Of a stretch of 34,363 nucleotides of DNA, positions 17,042 to 25,294 are shown one piece after another. This stretch comes from an uncultured Lachnospiraceae bacterium (GTDB lineage: Bacteria > Bacillota > Clostridia > Lachnospirales > Lachnospiraceae). Location: NCBI GenBank assembly GCA_902766735.1, contig CACXEU010000050.1:1-34363 (forward strand), in the 5' to 3' direction. The translations under genes were made by a program, and so were the position numbers. The notes beneath the pieces are model-generated. The model worked only from the letters and a program-made list of their open reading frames with translations, searched no databases and was not told the DNA's origin. Position 1 is the first letter of the stretch, and each line of letters starts with the position of its first letter.

Positions 17042-18102
17042 AACTTGTCCTCCATTGCATCCATCAATGCTTTTGTTCCGTAGTAAAGCGTCTTCTGTTC
17101 CATCGGAGTCCGTTCTCCTTTGTCCAGATATTTCTTGATAAACATTCCAAGAATATTATCCTTGTTTTCCTCGTACAACTCTTCAAAGTCAAAATCCGGA
17201 ACGGTAATGTCCTGTACACTTACAATATTTCCCAAGGCCTCAATATCCGACGGGTAAATTTCAAAGTCCGGATTTCTGTAACCATCAAGAACCACCATAT
17301 ACATATTGTCCTGACCTTTTTCTGCAATGGCATCCTGTAGGCGATGGCGTAATTCCATATTGGTAATTTTTGTATTCACCGTGTAGGTAAGTTCCATATA
17401 ATTACGTTTTGCAAAAGGGATAAATTCCAAATCCAGATGTCCCTTTTCCAGAATACCGCTGATATAGCCCCGCTCTCCCACGTCACCACAGTCAATCGGT
17501 TCCAGGCTTCCACAATAAGCCATTTTATTTTTTTCATCAATGTCCGGAATATGAATGTGTCCCATTGCCACATAATCAAAACCGGACATTGCTACTTTTC
17601 TTCGGTTAATTGGAATGTGCTTTTCATCACCACCATGAGCAACCAAAAGATTTATTTTCTCCGTCTCGTCTACAATAATGTGATCATATAACGCATCTGT
17701 GATTTCATTTTCATGATAACTTAATCCATAAACGCATAAGTTCAGTTTCGGGATATCCACTTTCTGAATGTTTTTATCTGCCAGGAACAAAACATTGTTG
17801 CTCCATTTGAAATCCTTGTAGAAAGAACCTTTCTTGATTGCATCATGATTTCCCGCACAAAGAACCACTGTAGTCTCAGGAATCGTTGAAAATAAATAAT
17901 CGACTTCCTTTAATTCTCTCAATAATGGCTGTCTATGAAATAAATCTCCTGAAATAATCAGCAAATCTACCGGATTTATTTTAATTTCCCGAATGAGTCT
18001 TTCGAATGTATTCCAAATCTCATCTCCACGATTTTTTCCCCATTCTCTCTTGCTTTCCGGGGTTGCACCCAGATGGATATCACCTGTATGAATAAATCTC
18101 AT
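17038..18102 (-). CDS. yhaO: YhaO-like (SbcD/Mre11-type) DNA repair nuclease
   Basis: A 354-residue calcineurin-type phosphoesterase with all metal-binding motifs in order: GDIHLG (D8, H10), SGDLFHR, CAGNHD, LLVAHGGDE and MGHIHIPD. The C-terminal part (about 230-354) is the extension used by Mre11-type nucleases to bind their ATPase. A strong AAAGGAGGG precedes the ATG. The stop codon overlaps the start of the YhaN-like gene. The upstream gene ends 36 bases away with no terminator, so a three-gene transcript is likely. In the family this enzyme trims or cuts DNA ends; the exact role here is inferred. Confidence 0.9.
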   Translation of the reverse strand: MRFIHTGDIHLGATPESKREWGKNRGDEIWNTFERLIREIKINPVDLLIISGDLFHRQPLLRELKEVDYLFSTIPETTVVLCAGNHDAIKKGSFYKDFKWSNNVLFLADKNIQKVDIPKLNLCVYGLSYHENEITDALYDHIIVDETEKINLLVAHGGDEKHIPINRRKVAMSGFDYVAMGHIHIPDIDEKNKMAYCGSLEPIDCGDVGERGYISGILEKGHLDLEFIPFAKRNYMELTYTVNTKITNMELRHRLQDAIAEKGQDNMYMVVLDGYRNPDFEIYPSDIEALGNIVSVQDITVPDFDFEELYEENKDNILGMFIKKYLDKGERTPMEQKTLYYGTKALMDAMEDKL

Positions 18103-18138
18103 AGTCCCTCCTTTGTATCGGCCCTCATTCCATTCCTG

Positions 18139-20250
18139 TTACTCGTAATGTTCTTCAAACACCCAGGTCTTCTGTCCCTTTTCATTAGTTACAAGACCGT
18201 ATACTGCCCTTGCAGCCTTTTCTGCCATTCCTTGGCTATCAAACACGCTCTGAAGCTTTCCATAGCCATAAACATAACTCTTATTGTTCAAGTCATATTC
18301 CATAGAAGTTTCCACTTCTACACCGATATCAAAAAGTACCGTTGCATCCTTTTTGACATTTAATTCTAAATTCGCATCCAGATGCTGTGTAAACGAGATG
18401 GCAATTTCCTTCATCTTCACATCATCTGTCCAATAACTCGGGTATGCTGCAGTAACCTGTTCTTCAGAATTGAACAACAACTGGTCATCATCAATGACTT
18501 TTCCCTTTTTCACTCGCTTCATATTAATGATTGTATCTGTGATTTCAACATCCGTAACAAATACATTTTCCTGATAATAGGATTTAATTTCATTAAACTT
18601 CGGATCCACAATTTTCACAATGTTCATCGGGAAATATTTATAGCCCTTTTCAGCATCCGTTTTATTTGCTAATCCATAAACCAGATTTTCGCCGGTATAA
18701 CCGCAAACTTTAATGACCTTTCCTTTCCCTGCTTCAATGGTATTCATCTGACCATTATTCAGGTCCACAATGGTAATGCTGTCCGAATAAGCCTTTCCAC
18801 TGGTGTTGTAAACCAGCATGGAACCATCACGATTAATGGCAAAACTGTGATCTTCCAGATTTTCAACCAGAATTCCGGTCTCCTTTGTCTGAGTGTTTGC
18901 ATAATAAATATTCTTACCCAATTTCAGGTAAACTGTTCCGTCTCCAATATGGAACAATCCCTGTAGTTCGTGCTCCATAATTGCTGCAGAAACTCCGCAT
19001 ACCATAAATACTTTTTCCTTGGTTTCATTGGTTTTCTTATCAAAGTGCATAATGGAAATTCCATTTTTTCCCACATGCTCTTCACTCGGACTATAGCCAT
19101 AAATAATGAAATTCGCATTTCCTTCATCCGTCACATTTAAAACCTTAACCCTTGTCTGATATAGTTCGGAAGAGTTTTCTGCATTCAATTTATAAATTGG
19201 AACCACTTCCTTGGTTGTAACATTCATTACGTAGGCATCACCATTAATGGCAAAAGACAGATAATTTCGGTTCGGGCTTTCGACATGCTCGATTTTATCC
19301 GTGTTCTGAATTCCCAAATCAATGAAGCTATTTCCAATATTGTTTTCATCGGCAGTCCAAATCTGGTTCACTTCCCTATCATAAGCCAAAACATATTGCT
19401 TTCCGGCACAGGTCCAAACCGTAATGGTTTCTGCCACGTTATACATTTCTTCCACCTTCTGCGCGTTGACTGATTTAATTTGGTAATTCATGGTGTATGT
19501 CCCCGCTTCCCCGGTATCCTTAATGCAAAATTCCTTGGCACTAATAGAAGTATCTCCGACTTTTTTCGGAGTCAAGGAATTCCATGTCAACATTGCGAAG
19601 CTGGACTGAATCGTAGTCTGTCCCAACGAATCATTTGCAAGATCCAAATTCGGTTCAATAAAAGCAATCAAATCCTTGGAAGAAACACTGTTATAGGTTT
19701 TATTACTAAAATCCTTGGCAAATTTCATCTGGGCGGAGATAAAATCCTCATCCACTACCATCATTCTTGCGTAATAATAAATTTTATCAAATTCCTTTGT
19801 TTCCAAAATCAGGCAAAAAGAATATTCCTCACCCATCTGAAGAATCGTACTCACAGTATAATCAAAGGAGATTACCCCTTTTTTCGTTTTCGTCTTATCA
19901 ATCACACCACTATCCAAAAGACGATTATCTTCCATGGACTTAATCTCATAAGAGACCTTTGTTATTTCATTTTTCTTTGGATTTACACTAATTGGCACCA
20001 CTCTTTCCGGCGAAACCGGAATGATATTATTTCGATTGGTTGCAATCTGCTGCTCACTGACATAACCCAGAAGTCTTCCCACTGCATCCTTTTTATAGTA
20101 GGCCGTTACCTGCGGTAATTTTCCTTTATAAGACTGTGATGGTGCCGAAACCGGAACCTCTTTATGGTTCTTATTAAAAATGATAGCTCCAACCACTGCA
20201 GCGATCACAAGAAACAATATTAAAACAACAACAAAAATCTTCTTTTTCAT
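18139..20250 (-). CDS. Membrane-anchored extracellular protein of unknown function
   Basis: 703 residues with a basic start (MKKKIF), one N-terminal hydrophobic helix (VVVLILFLVIAAVVGAIIF) and a large outside domain of mostly beta strands. No lipobox Cys is seen, so it is a signal anchor and not a lipoprotein. Recurrent short strands such as KYYVLAYDREVNQIWTADE-like, AINGDAYVMNV, GDGTVYLKLGKNIYYANT and AINRDGSMLVYNTSGKA suggest a beta-propeller between residues about 250 and 560. No family is recognised. It lies 49 bases after glgB, behind a hairpin, and 36 bases before yhaO, so it is probably the first gene of the yhaO-yhaN unit. Confidence 0.72.
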   Translation of the reverse strand: MKKKIFVVVLILFLVIAAVVGAIIFNKNHKEVPVSAPSQSYKGKLPQVTAYYKKDAVGRLLGYVSEQQIATNRNNIIPVSPERVVPISVNPKKNEITKVSYEIKSMEDNRLLDSGVIDKTKTKKGVISFDYTVSTILQMGEEYSFCLILETKEFDKIYYYARMMVVDEDFISAQMKFAKDFSNKTYNSVSSKDLIAFIEPNLDLANDSLGQTTIQSSFAMLTWNSLTPKKVGDTSISAKEFCIKDTGEAGTYTMNYQIKSVNAQKVEEMYNVAETITVWTCAGKQYVLAYDREVNQIWTADENNIGNSFIDLGIQNTDKIEHVESPNRNYLSFAINGDAYVMNVTTKEVVPIYKLNAENSSELYQTRVKVLNVTDEGNANFIIYGYSPSEEHVGKNGISIMHFDKKTNETKEKVFMVCGVSAAIMEHELQGLFHIGDGTVYLKLGKNIYYANTQTKETGILVENLEDHSFAINRDGSMLVYNTSGKAYSDSITIVDLNNGQMNTIEAGKGKVIKVCGYTGENLVYGLANKTDAEKGYKYFPMNIVKIVDPKFNEIKSYYQENVFVTDVEITDTIINMKRVKKGKVIDDDQLLFNSEEQVTAAYPSYWTDDVKMKEIAISFTQHLDANLELNVKKDATVLFDIGVEVETSMEYDLNNKSYVYGYGKLQSVFDSQGMAEKAARAVYGLVTNEKGQKTWVFEEHYE

Positions 20251-20270
20251 AATTGATACCTTCGTTAAGA

Positions 20271-20295
20271 AAGGGCAGCAATCGGTACTGCCCTT
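20271..20295 (-). terminator. Hairpin after glgB
   Basis: Perfect 8-bp stem AAGGGCAG / CTGCCCTT with a 9-base loop, starting five bases past the glgB stop. On the minus strand TTTC follows, a weak T-run, so read-through into the next gene is possible. Confidence 0.65.
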
Positions 20296-20299
20296 ATTC

Positions 20300-22222
20300 T
20301 TATGATTTCTTTTTCTTTCCTGTTACCTTCGGGAATTCAAACATAACAGATTCAAACGGACGAAGTGGAATTTCCAATCGATATGGAAGTCCGTCACATT
20401 CACCCTTAATTGCCTTATATTTTACAGTTTGCGTATCTCCGCTTTCTGTCGTAATAATTCTCTTATAAGTTCCAGCCTTTGGAACCCCAACCACATAATC
20501 CGGTCGTTCCATTGGTGTAAAGTTACAAACTACCCCAACTGAGTTTTTGCAATCATGCTCTGTTGTATGACGGATAAAACTGAAAATGCTTCTATCACAG
20601 TCATCTGCATTAATCCACTGGAACGCTCCATAACCCTTTGTTTCCGTATGAAGGGCAGGATATTTTTTATAAATATGAAGTAACTTCTTCACATACTCCT
20701 GCATATCCTTATGTTCCGGTTCTTCCAATAAATACCAGTCCAATGCTCTCGCTTCGGACCATTCCTGAAGCTGTGCAAATTCCTGTCCCATGAACAGCAA
20801 CTTTCTTCCCGGATGTCCCATCATGAAAGTATATGCAGTTTTTAAGTTTTTAAACTTGTCGGAAGGATATCCCGGCATTTTATTTAACATCGAACACTTC
20901 AGATGTACTACCTCGTCATGAGACAATACCAAGATAAAGTTTTCGCTAAATGCGTAAGTAATACCAAAAGTCATCTTATTATGTGCACCCTTCTTGAAGT
21001 AAGGATCCTGCTTTGTATACTCTAAGAAGTCGTGCATCCATCCCATGTTCCACTTATAGGAGAAGCCTAAACCGCCCTCTTCCGGTGCCATGGTAACCTT
21101 TGGCCATGCAGTAGATTCTTCTGCAATGACGTAAGCTCTAGGATTTCTGTATTTCATAATACTACTTAAATGCTTAAAGAATTCTATTGCTTCCAGATTT
21201 TCATTTCCACCATAAATATTCGGAACCCACTGACCGTCTTCACGACCGTAATCTAAATACAGCATAGAGGCTACAGCGTCCACTCGAAGTCCGTCAATAT
21301 GGTATTTTTCTACCCAGAACAATGCATTTGCTAAAAGGAAATTGCTTACTTCCGTCTTAGAATAATCAAATACCTTCGTTCCCCAGTCAGGATGTTCTCC
21401 CTTTCTGGTATCTGCATATTCATAAAGCGGTGTGCCATCAAACATGGCAAGTCCATGGGCATCCTTCGGGAAATGTGCCGGAACCCAGTCAAGAATGACT
21501 GCAATCCCTGCCTTATGGAACGCGTCTACTAAGTACATAAATTCCTCCGGCTTTCCATATCTGGAAGTTGGTGCATAATAGCCCACAACCTGATATCCCC
21601 AGGAGCCATCAAAAGGATGTTCCAAAACACCCATCAATTCCACATGGGTGTACCCCATGTCCTTCACATAAGCCACCAGCTCTTTTGCCAATCGCTTATA
21701 ATCATAAAATCCATCTTCATCATCCGGTCCCTGAAACTCTTTCTTCCAGGATCCCAAATGTACTTCGTAAATGGACATTGGCTGCTCATAGTGATTTTCC
21801 TTCGCCTTCTGAGCAATCCATTTACTGTCTTTCCATTTATACTTCTCAATATTTGCTATACGGGAGGCGTTTCCCGGACGAACTTCCGCCCAGTTACCAT
21901 ATGGATCTGCCTTAAATAAGGTATCGCCGGTCTGTGTTGTAATTGCATATTTATATAACTCGCCTTCACCAATTCCCGGAATAAATAATTCCCAGATTCC
22001 TGACTCGTTTTCCATCTTCATATTATGGTCAAACCCAACCCAGCCATTAAAATCTCCTACAACGGATACATTGACGGCATGTGGTGCCCAAACTGCAAAA
22101 TATGTTCCCTTAACGCCATCAATTTCAGTTTCGTGAGCACCCAGCTTATTATAAATTTCATAATGAATGCCCTTACCGAATAAATAGCAATCATCTTTTG
22201 TTATAAGATATTTATTCTCCAT
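20300..22222 (-). CDS. glgB: GlgB, 1,4-alpha-glucan branching enzyme
   Basis: A 640-residue GH13 enzyme that makes alpha-1,6 branches in glycogen. An N-terminal CBM48-type domain (about 30-120, YFAVWAPHAVNVSVVGDFNGW) precedes the catalytic barrel. Key sites: EHPFDGSWGYQV, DWVPAHF, nucleophile D315 in GLRVDAVASMLYLDY, acid/base Glu at 368 in IAEEST and D436 in LSHDEVV. The usual HDEVVHGK reads HDEVVHLK here. A C-terminal beta domain ends in a Lys-rich tail. AAAGGAGG precedes the ATG. It works with GlgC/GlgD encoded about 11 kb away. The gap to the upstream aconitase-like gene holds a hairpin at 22252-22289. Confidence 0.95.
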   Translation of the reverse strand: MENKYLITKDDCYLFGKGIHYEIYNKLGAHETEIDGVKGTYFAVWAPHAVNVSVVGDFNGWVGFDHNMKMENESGIWELFIPGIGEGELYKYAITTQTGDTLFKADPYGNWAEVRPGNASRIANIEKYKWKDSKWIAQKAKENHYEQPMSIYEVHLGSWKKEFQGPDDEDGFYDYKRLAKELVAYVKDMGYTHVELMGVLEHPFDGSWGYQVVGYYAPTSRYGKPEEFMYLVDAFHKAGIAVILDWVPAHFPKDAHGLAMFDGTPLYEYADTRKGEHPDWGTKVFDYSKTEVSNFLLANALFWVEKYHIDGLRVDAVASMLYLDYGREDGQWVPNIYGGNENLEAIEFFKHLSSIMKYRNPRAYVIAEESTAWPKVTMAPEEGGLGFSYKWNMGWMHDFLEYTKQDPYFKKGAHNKMTFGITYAFSENFILVLSHDEVVHLKCSMLNKMPGYPSDKFKNLKTAYTFMMGHPGRKLLFMGQEFAQLQEWSEARALDWYLLEEPEHKDMQEYVKKLLHIYKKYPALHTETKGYGAFQWINADDCDRSIFSFIRHTTEHDCKNSVGVVCNFTPMERPDYVVGVPKAGTYKRIITTESGDTQTVKYKAIKGECDGLPYRLEIPLRPFESVMFEFPKVTGKKKKS

Positions 22223-22251
22223 ATAGCCTCCTTTATAGTCTTGATTTGCTA

Positions 22252-22289
22252 TCCGGCTCCGGAAAAGCTTACGCCCTCCAAGAGCCGGA
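22252..22289 (-). other. GC-rich hairpin between the aconitase-like gene and glgB
   Basis: Perfect 8-bp stem TCCGGCTC / GAGCCGGA around a 22-base loop. No T-run follows on the minus strand, so it may be a weak terminator, an RNA-stabilising hairpin or a leader element of glgB. Confidence 0.45.
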
Positions 22290-22295
22290 CAACCA

Positions 22296-24590
22296 TTAGA
22301 TTCTGTTATAATTAATCAAACAACCCTTTAAGATAATTTCCCTTTCATCATCTGTCATTTCACCAAGCTTTAATGTAAATGGTGTGATGTTCTTGTTCTC
22401 ATCAATGGCAAATGCTTCTAATTCCGTCTTACCTTCCTGAACTGCTTTCGCAACATTCGGAACGAAGATATAATCATTCAACTTAAATGGAAGTTCTTCC
22501 TCTTCATAGATGAATGGAAGCATACCCCAGTTGATTAAGTTCGAACGATATCTCTTAGTAGCGTATTCCTGTGCAATGTTTGCCCATCCGCCTAATACCT
22601 TCTGACAGGATGCGGCCTGTTCTCTGGCAGAACCATCACCAGGTTTTACTGCATAGATTGTACTACCGATACCGATTGTTTCCTTGCAGATCGGGAACTG
22701 TGGTAATTCACTCTTAATGAGGTTTGTCATTTCCTTGATTTCCGGCAATACTTCTCCCGGACAATTTCCTGCTTCTCTTGCTTTTTCAGCAGCCTGAACT
22801 TCTTTCGCTCTTCCTACGTATGCAGGATCCTTTCTGGACAATGCGAATTCAGCAAGCCCTAAAGGATTAGAACGATAAGATGAAGTTTCTCCGGATGGAA
22901 TCAATTCATCTGTGGTTGTTACAGGGTCGTGAATTTCAGATACAACCTTTAATAACAGGTTATCTGTTAAAGCTACCATTTCCGGCCAGTCCTTAATGTT
23001 TGGACCAAACTTTAATTCTGTATTCGGATCAGCAACACCCTTGGAATCAAAGACTCTGTTTGCATAAATGCTGCTGTCGAAGTGATATTTCTTGTTCTGG
23101 TATTCCACATCAATATCTGCTGCAGAAGTTAAGTAACCCTTATTTGCTGCAGTTGCCGCAATGGAACGGGCATCCATCAATGCTACAGAAGAAATCTGAC
23201 CATTCTGAAGCTTACTTCCTTCTCTGTTCGGGAAGTTACGTGTAGAATGTCTGATACTGAATGCATTGTTGGAAGGTGTATCTCCGGCACCGAAACATGG
23301 TCCACAGAATGCTGTCTTTAATACACCACCTGCTGCCATGATATCTGCTGCGGAACCATTCTTGATGAGTTCCATATATACCGGCATAGATGCTGGATAA
23401 ACACTTAATGTAAATTCATCTGCACCGATGTTCTTTCCTTTCAGGATGTCTGCTGCTGCACAGATGTTTTCGAATCCACCACCGGCACAACCTGCGATGA
23501 TACCCTGTTCTACATAAAGCTTTCCGTTTCTGATCTTATCAGTCAGCTTGTAATCAACCTGTCCGTCTAAAGAAACCAATGCTTTCTTTTCAACATCATG
23601 AAGGATGTCTTCCAGGTTCGCATTTAATTCGTCAATAGTGTATGTATTACTTGGGTGGAATGGCATTGCGATCATTGGCTTAATCTTGGATAAGTCAACG
23701 TAAACAATTCCATCGTAGTATGTAACTTCACCCGGATTTAATTCCTTGTATTCTTCTACTCTTCCGTGAATGTCATAGAATTCCTTGATCTTTTCGTCAG
23801 TTCTCCAGATAGAAGAAAGACATGTGGTTTCTGTTGTCATAACGTCCACACCGATACGGAAATCAGCGGAAAGATTTGACACACCAGGTCCAACGAATTC
23901 CATTACTTTATTCTTTACGTACCCCTTGGCAAATACTTCACCGATAATTGCCAAAGCCACGTCCTGAGGACCAACACCCTTCTGTGGTTCTCCGGTCATG
24001 TAGATACCGATTACGCCAGGCATATTGATATCATAAGTCTGGTTCAGTAACTGTTTTACAAGTTCCGGTCCACCTTCACCCATAGCCATTGTTCCCAATG
24101 CACCGTAACGGGTATGAGAATCAGAACCTAAAATCATCTTTCCACCACCTGCAAGCATTTCTCTTGCGAACTGATGAATAACTGCCTGATGAGGTGGTAC
24201 ATAGATACCGCCGTATTTCTTAGCAGCTGTCAGACCAAACATGTGGTCATCTTCGTTAATGGTTCCACCTACCGCACATAAACTGTTGTGGCAGTTTGTA
24301 AGAACATAAGGAATCGGGAATTTTTCCAGTCCTGATGCTCTGGCTGTCTGAATAATTCCAACAAAGGTAATATCATGAGAAGTCAGTTTGTCAAACTTAA
24401 TCTGCAACTCATTCATATTGCCTGATGTATTATGGTCTTTCAAAATATTATAAGCCATGGTATTCTTCGCAGCTTCTTCCTTTGAAAGATACTTGTCACC
24501 TAATTTACTCTTTAATAATTCTTCGTTGCCCTCTTCAATAACGTCAGTTCCGTTAATGAGATAAGCGCCACCTTTACTTAATGTAATCAT
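22296..24590 (-). CDS. Aconitase-superfamily hydratase (YbhJ-like)
   Basis: A 764-residue protein of the aconitase fold. Motifs: [54 protein letters not shown] and [12 protein letters not shown], then the mobile C-terminal swivel domain with [18 protein letters not shown] and [14 protein letters not shown]. Two Cys sit in CGPC and one in AGCAGG, consistent with a [4Fe-4S] cluster, but the usual SCTN motif of true aconitases is replaced. This fits the putative hydratase group represented by E. coli YbhJ, so the substrate need not be citrate. The ATG at 24590 is chosen because AGGAGG precedes it by a normal distance; the in-frame ATG 15 bases earlier overlaps that site. A promoter and a leader hairpin lie upstream. 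Confidence 0.85.
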   Translation of the reverse strand: MITLSKGGAYLINGTDVIEEGNEELLKSKLGDKYLSKEEAAKNTMAYNILKDHNTSGNMNELQIKFDKLTSHDITFVGIIQTARASGLEKFPIPYVLTNCHNSLCAVGGTINEDDHMFGLTAAKKYGGIYVPPHQAVIHQFAREMLAGGGKMILGSDSHTRYGALGTMAMGEGGPELVKQLLNQTYDINMPGVIGIYMTGEPQKGVGPQDVALAIIGEVFAKGYVKNKVMEFVGPGVSNLSADFRIGVDVMTTETTCLSSIWRTDEKIKEFYDIHGRVEEYKELNPGEVTYYDGIVYVDLSKIKPMIAMPFHPSNTYTIDELNANLEDILHDVEKKALVSLDGQVDYKLTDKIRNGKLYVEQGIIAGCAGGGFENICAAADILKGKNIGADEFTLSVYPASMPVYMELIKNGSAADIMAAGGVLKTAFCGPCFGAGDTPSNNAFSIRHSTRNFPNREGSKLQNGQISSVALMDARSIAATAANKGYLTSAADIDVEYQNKKYHFDSSIYANRVFDSKGVADPNTELKFGPNIKDWPEMVALTDNLLLKVVSEIHDPVTTTDELIPSGETSSYRSNPLGLAEFALSRKDPAYVGRAKEVQAAEKAREAGNCPGEVLPEIKEMTNLIKSELPQFPICKETIGIGSTIYAVKPGDGSAREQAASCQKVLGGWANIAQEYATKRYRSNLINWGMLPFIYEEEELPFKLNDYIFVPNVAKAVQEGKTELEAFAIDENKNITPFTLKLGEMTDDEREIILKGCLINYNRI

Positions 24591-24635
24591 CTGTTCCTCC
24601 TGCATCTTTTCGACATATTTTCAGTCGTTTTTCGT

Positions 24636-24657
24636 GAAAAAATGCCCGTCAGGGCAT
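24636..24657 (-). promoter_or_regulatory. Terminator-like hairpin in the hydratase leader
   Basis: On the minus strand ATGCCC-TGAC-GGGCAT is followed directly by TTTTT. It lies between the proposed promoter (24678-24706) and the start codon at 24590, so it could act as an attenuator. The stem is only 6 bp. Confidence 0.45.
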
Positions 24658-24665
24658 AGTAATCC

Positions 24666-24680
24666 ACTAATATAATTAGT
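24666..24680. promoter_or_regulatory. Palindrome at the hydratase transcript start
   Basis: ACTAAT-ATA-ATTAGT is a 6-3-6 inverted repeat overlapping the -10 box and expected start of transcription, a typical repressor position. Confidence 0.35.
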
Positions 24681-24706
24681 ATACAATATTTCAAGGGGCA
24701 AAACAA
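24678..24706 (-). promoter_or_regulatory. Probable promoter of the hydratase gene
   Basis: Minus-strand TTGTTT (24701-24706) and TATACT (24678-24683) with a 17-base spacer. The -35 box starts right after the T-run of the upstream gene's terminator. Confidence 0.6.
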
Positions 24707-24737
24707 GAAAAAAACTCGGAAGCCTATAGCTTCCGAG
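24707..24737 (-). terminator. Terminator of the DUF2007-like gene
   Basis: Perfect 9-bp stem CTCGGAAGC / GCTTCCGAG with a 5-base loop, followed on the minus strand by TTTTTTTCTT. Confidence 0.92.
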
Positions 24738-24754
24738 CGCCCTTATTATCCTTC

Positions 24755-25078
24755 TTATTCTAATCCATAGAACAAAAGGCATCCCACGACAATGAGAACA
24801 ATTATTGCGATAATTATTCTGGCAATCATCATTCCTGCCCCATTAATCTTATTCTGGGTTTCCTGTGTATATCCATTTTCTTCCAGTAACTGCTTTGCTT
24901 TTTCGTAATCCTGATCCTGAACAACAACGGATTTCGCAATGGAATAATCTGCGCCAAGAACGCGTAAGTAATCTCCTGCTCCACCTGCAAAAATCTGTGG
25001 TTCTATTCCTTCACTTTTCAAAAGTCCCTCAACCAACTTTAATTCTGGTTCACTTGTGGATACATATAACTGTTTCAT
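24755..25078 (-). CDS. Small DUF2007-like protein with C-terminal membrane helix
   Basis: A 107-residue protein: a compact N-terminal domain (MKQLYVSTSEPELKLVEGLL, then GIEPQIFAGG and SIAKSVVVQDQDYEKAKQLL) as in DUF2007 putative signal-transducing proteins, then a C-terminal membrane helix (about 80-104, MMIARIIIAIIVLIVVGCLLFYG). The first domain would face the cytoplasm. The ATG at 25078 is chosen because GGAGGAAGAGCC precedes it and because the earlier in-frame ATG at 25138 lies inside the promoter. It forms a single-gene unit. The family's function is unknown. Confidence 0.8.
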   Translation of the reverse strand: MKQLYVSTSEPELKLVEGLLKSEGIEPQIFAGGAGDYLRVLGADYSIAKSVVVQDQDYEKAKQLLEENGYTQETQNKINGAGMMIARIIIAIIVLIVVGCLLFYGLE

Positions 25079-25116
25079 GGCTCTTCCTCCTTTGTTTTTC
25101 ATATTCAATTTCGTAT

Positions 25117-25145
25117 AGAATACTATCAATTTTGACACTTGTCAA
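25117..25145 (-). promoter_or_regulatory. Promoter of the DUF2007-like gene with overlapping palindrome
   Basis: Minus-strand TTGACA (25140-25145, full consensus) and TATTCT (25117-25122) with a 17-base spacer. A perfect palindrome TTGACA-CT-TGTCAA (25132-25145) covers the -35 box. Confidence 0.7.
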
Positions 25146-25163
25146 TTTGTTTTTCAAGCGGTG

Positions 25164-25210
25164 CCAGCATCAATTGCTTCGCAATCGATGCTGGTCGCGC
25201 TGGCGCGCAA
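25164..25210. repeat. GC-rich hairpin element
   Basis: CCAGCATC-A-ATTGC and GCAAT-C-GATGCTGG pair over 13 bp with one mismatch around a TTC loop (25164-25194), followed by CGCGCTGGCGCGC. It is far richer in GC than its surroundings and lies between the GH3 terminator and the DUF2007-like gene's promoter. It may be a REP-like repeat, but only one copy is seen. Confidence 0.5.
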
Positions 25211-25216
25211 TAAAAA

Positions 25217-25269
25217 CGAAAGAAGAATCCTTCTCTCGCAAATAAATTTGTATCGAAGGATTCTTCTTT
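25217..25269 (-). terminator. Terminator of the GH3 gene
   Basis: Perfect 15-bp stem (25219-25233 with 25255-25269, AAAGAAGAATCCTTC and its complement), 21-base loop, followed on the minus strand by CGTTTTTA. Confidence 0.85.
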
Positions 25270-25294
25270 TATTTTCACCGTATGTAATTCGGCA

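Noticed and set aside
15140..18102. A phage-defence ATPase-nuclease system
   Set aside because: The motifs and the ATGA overlap match the housekeeping YhaO-YhaN pair; nothing nearby indicates a defence island.
19480..20118. 212-residue plus-strand frame
   Set aside because: Entirely antisense to the 703-residue membrane-anchored protein, with no ribosome site or recognisable domain.
25079..25138. Upstream extension of the DUF2007-like protein
   Set aside because: It overlaps the -10 and -35 boxes, whereas the ATG at 25078 follows GGAGGA.
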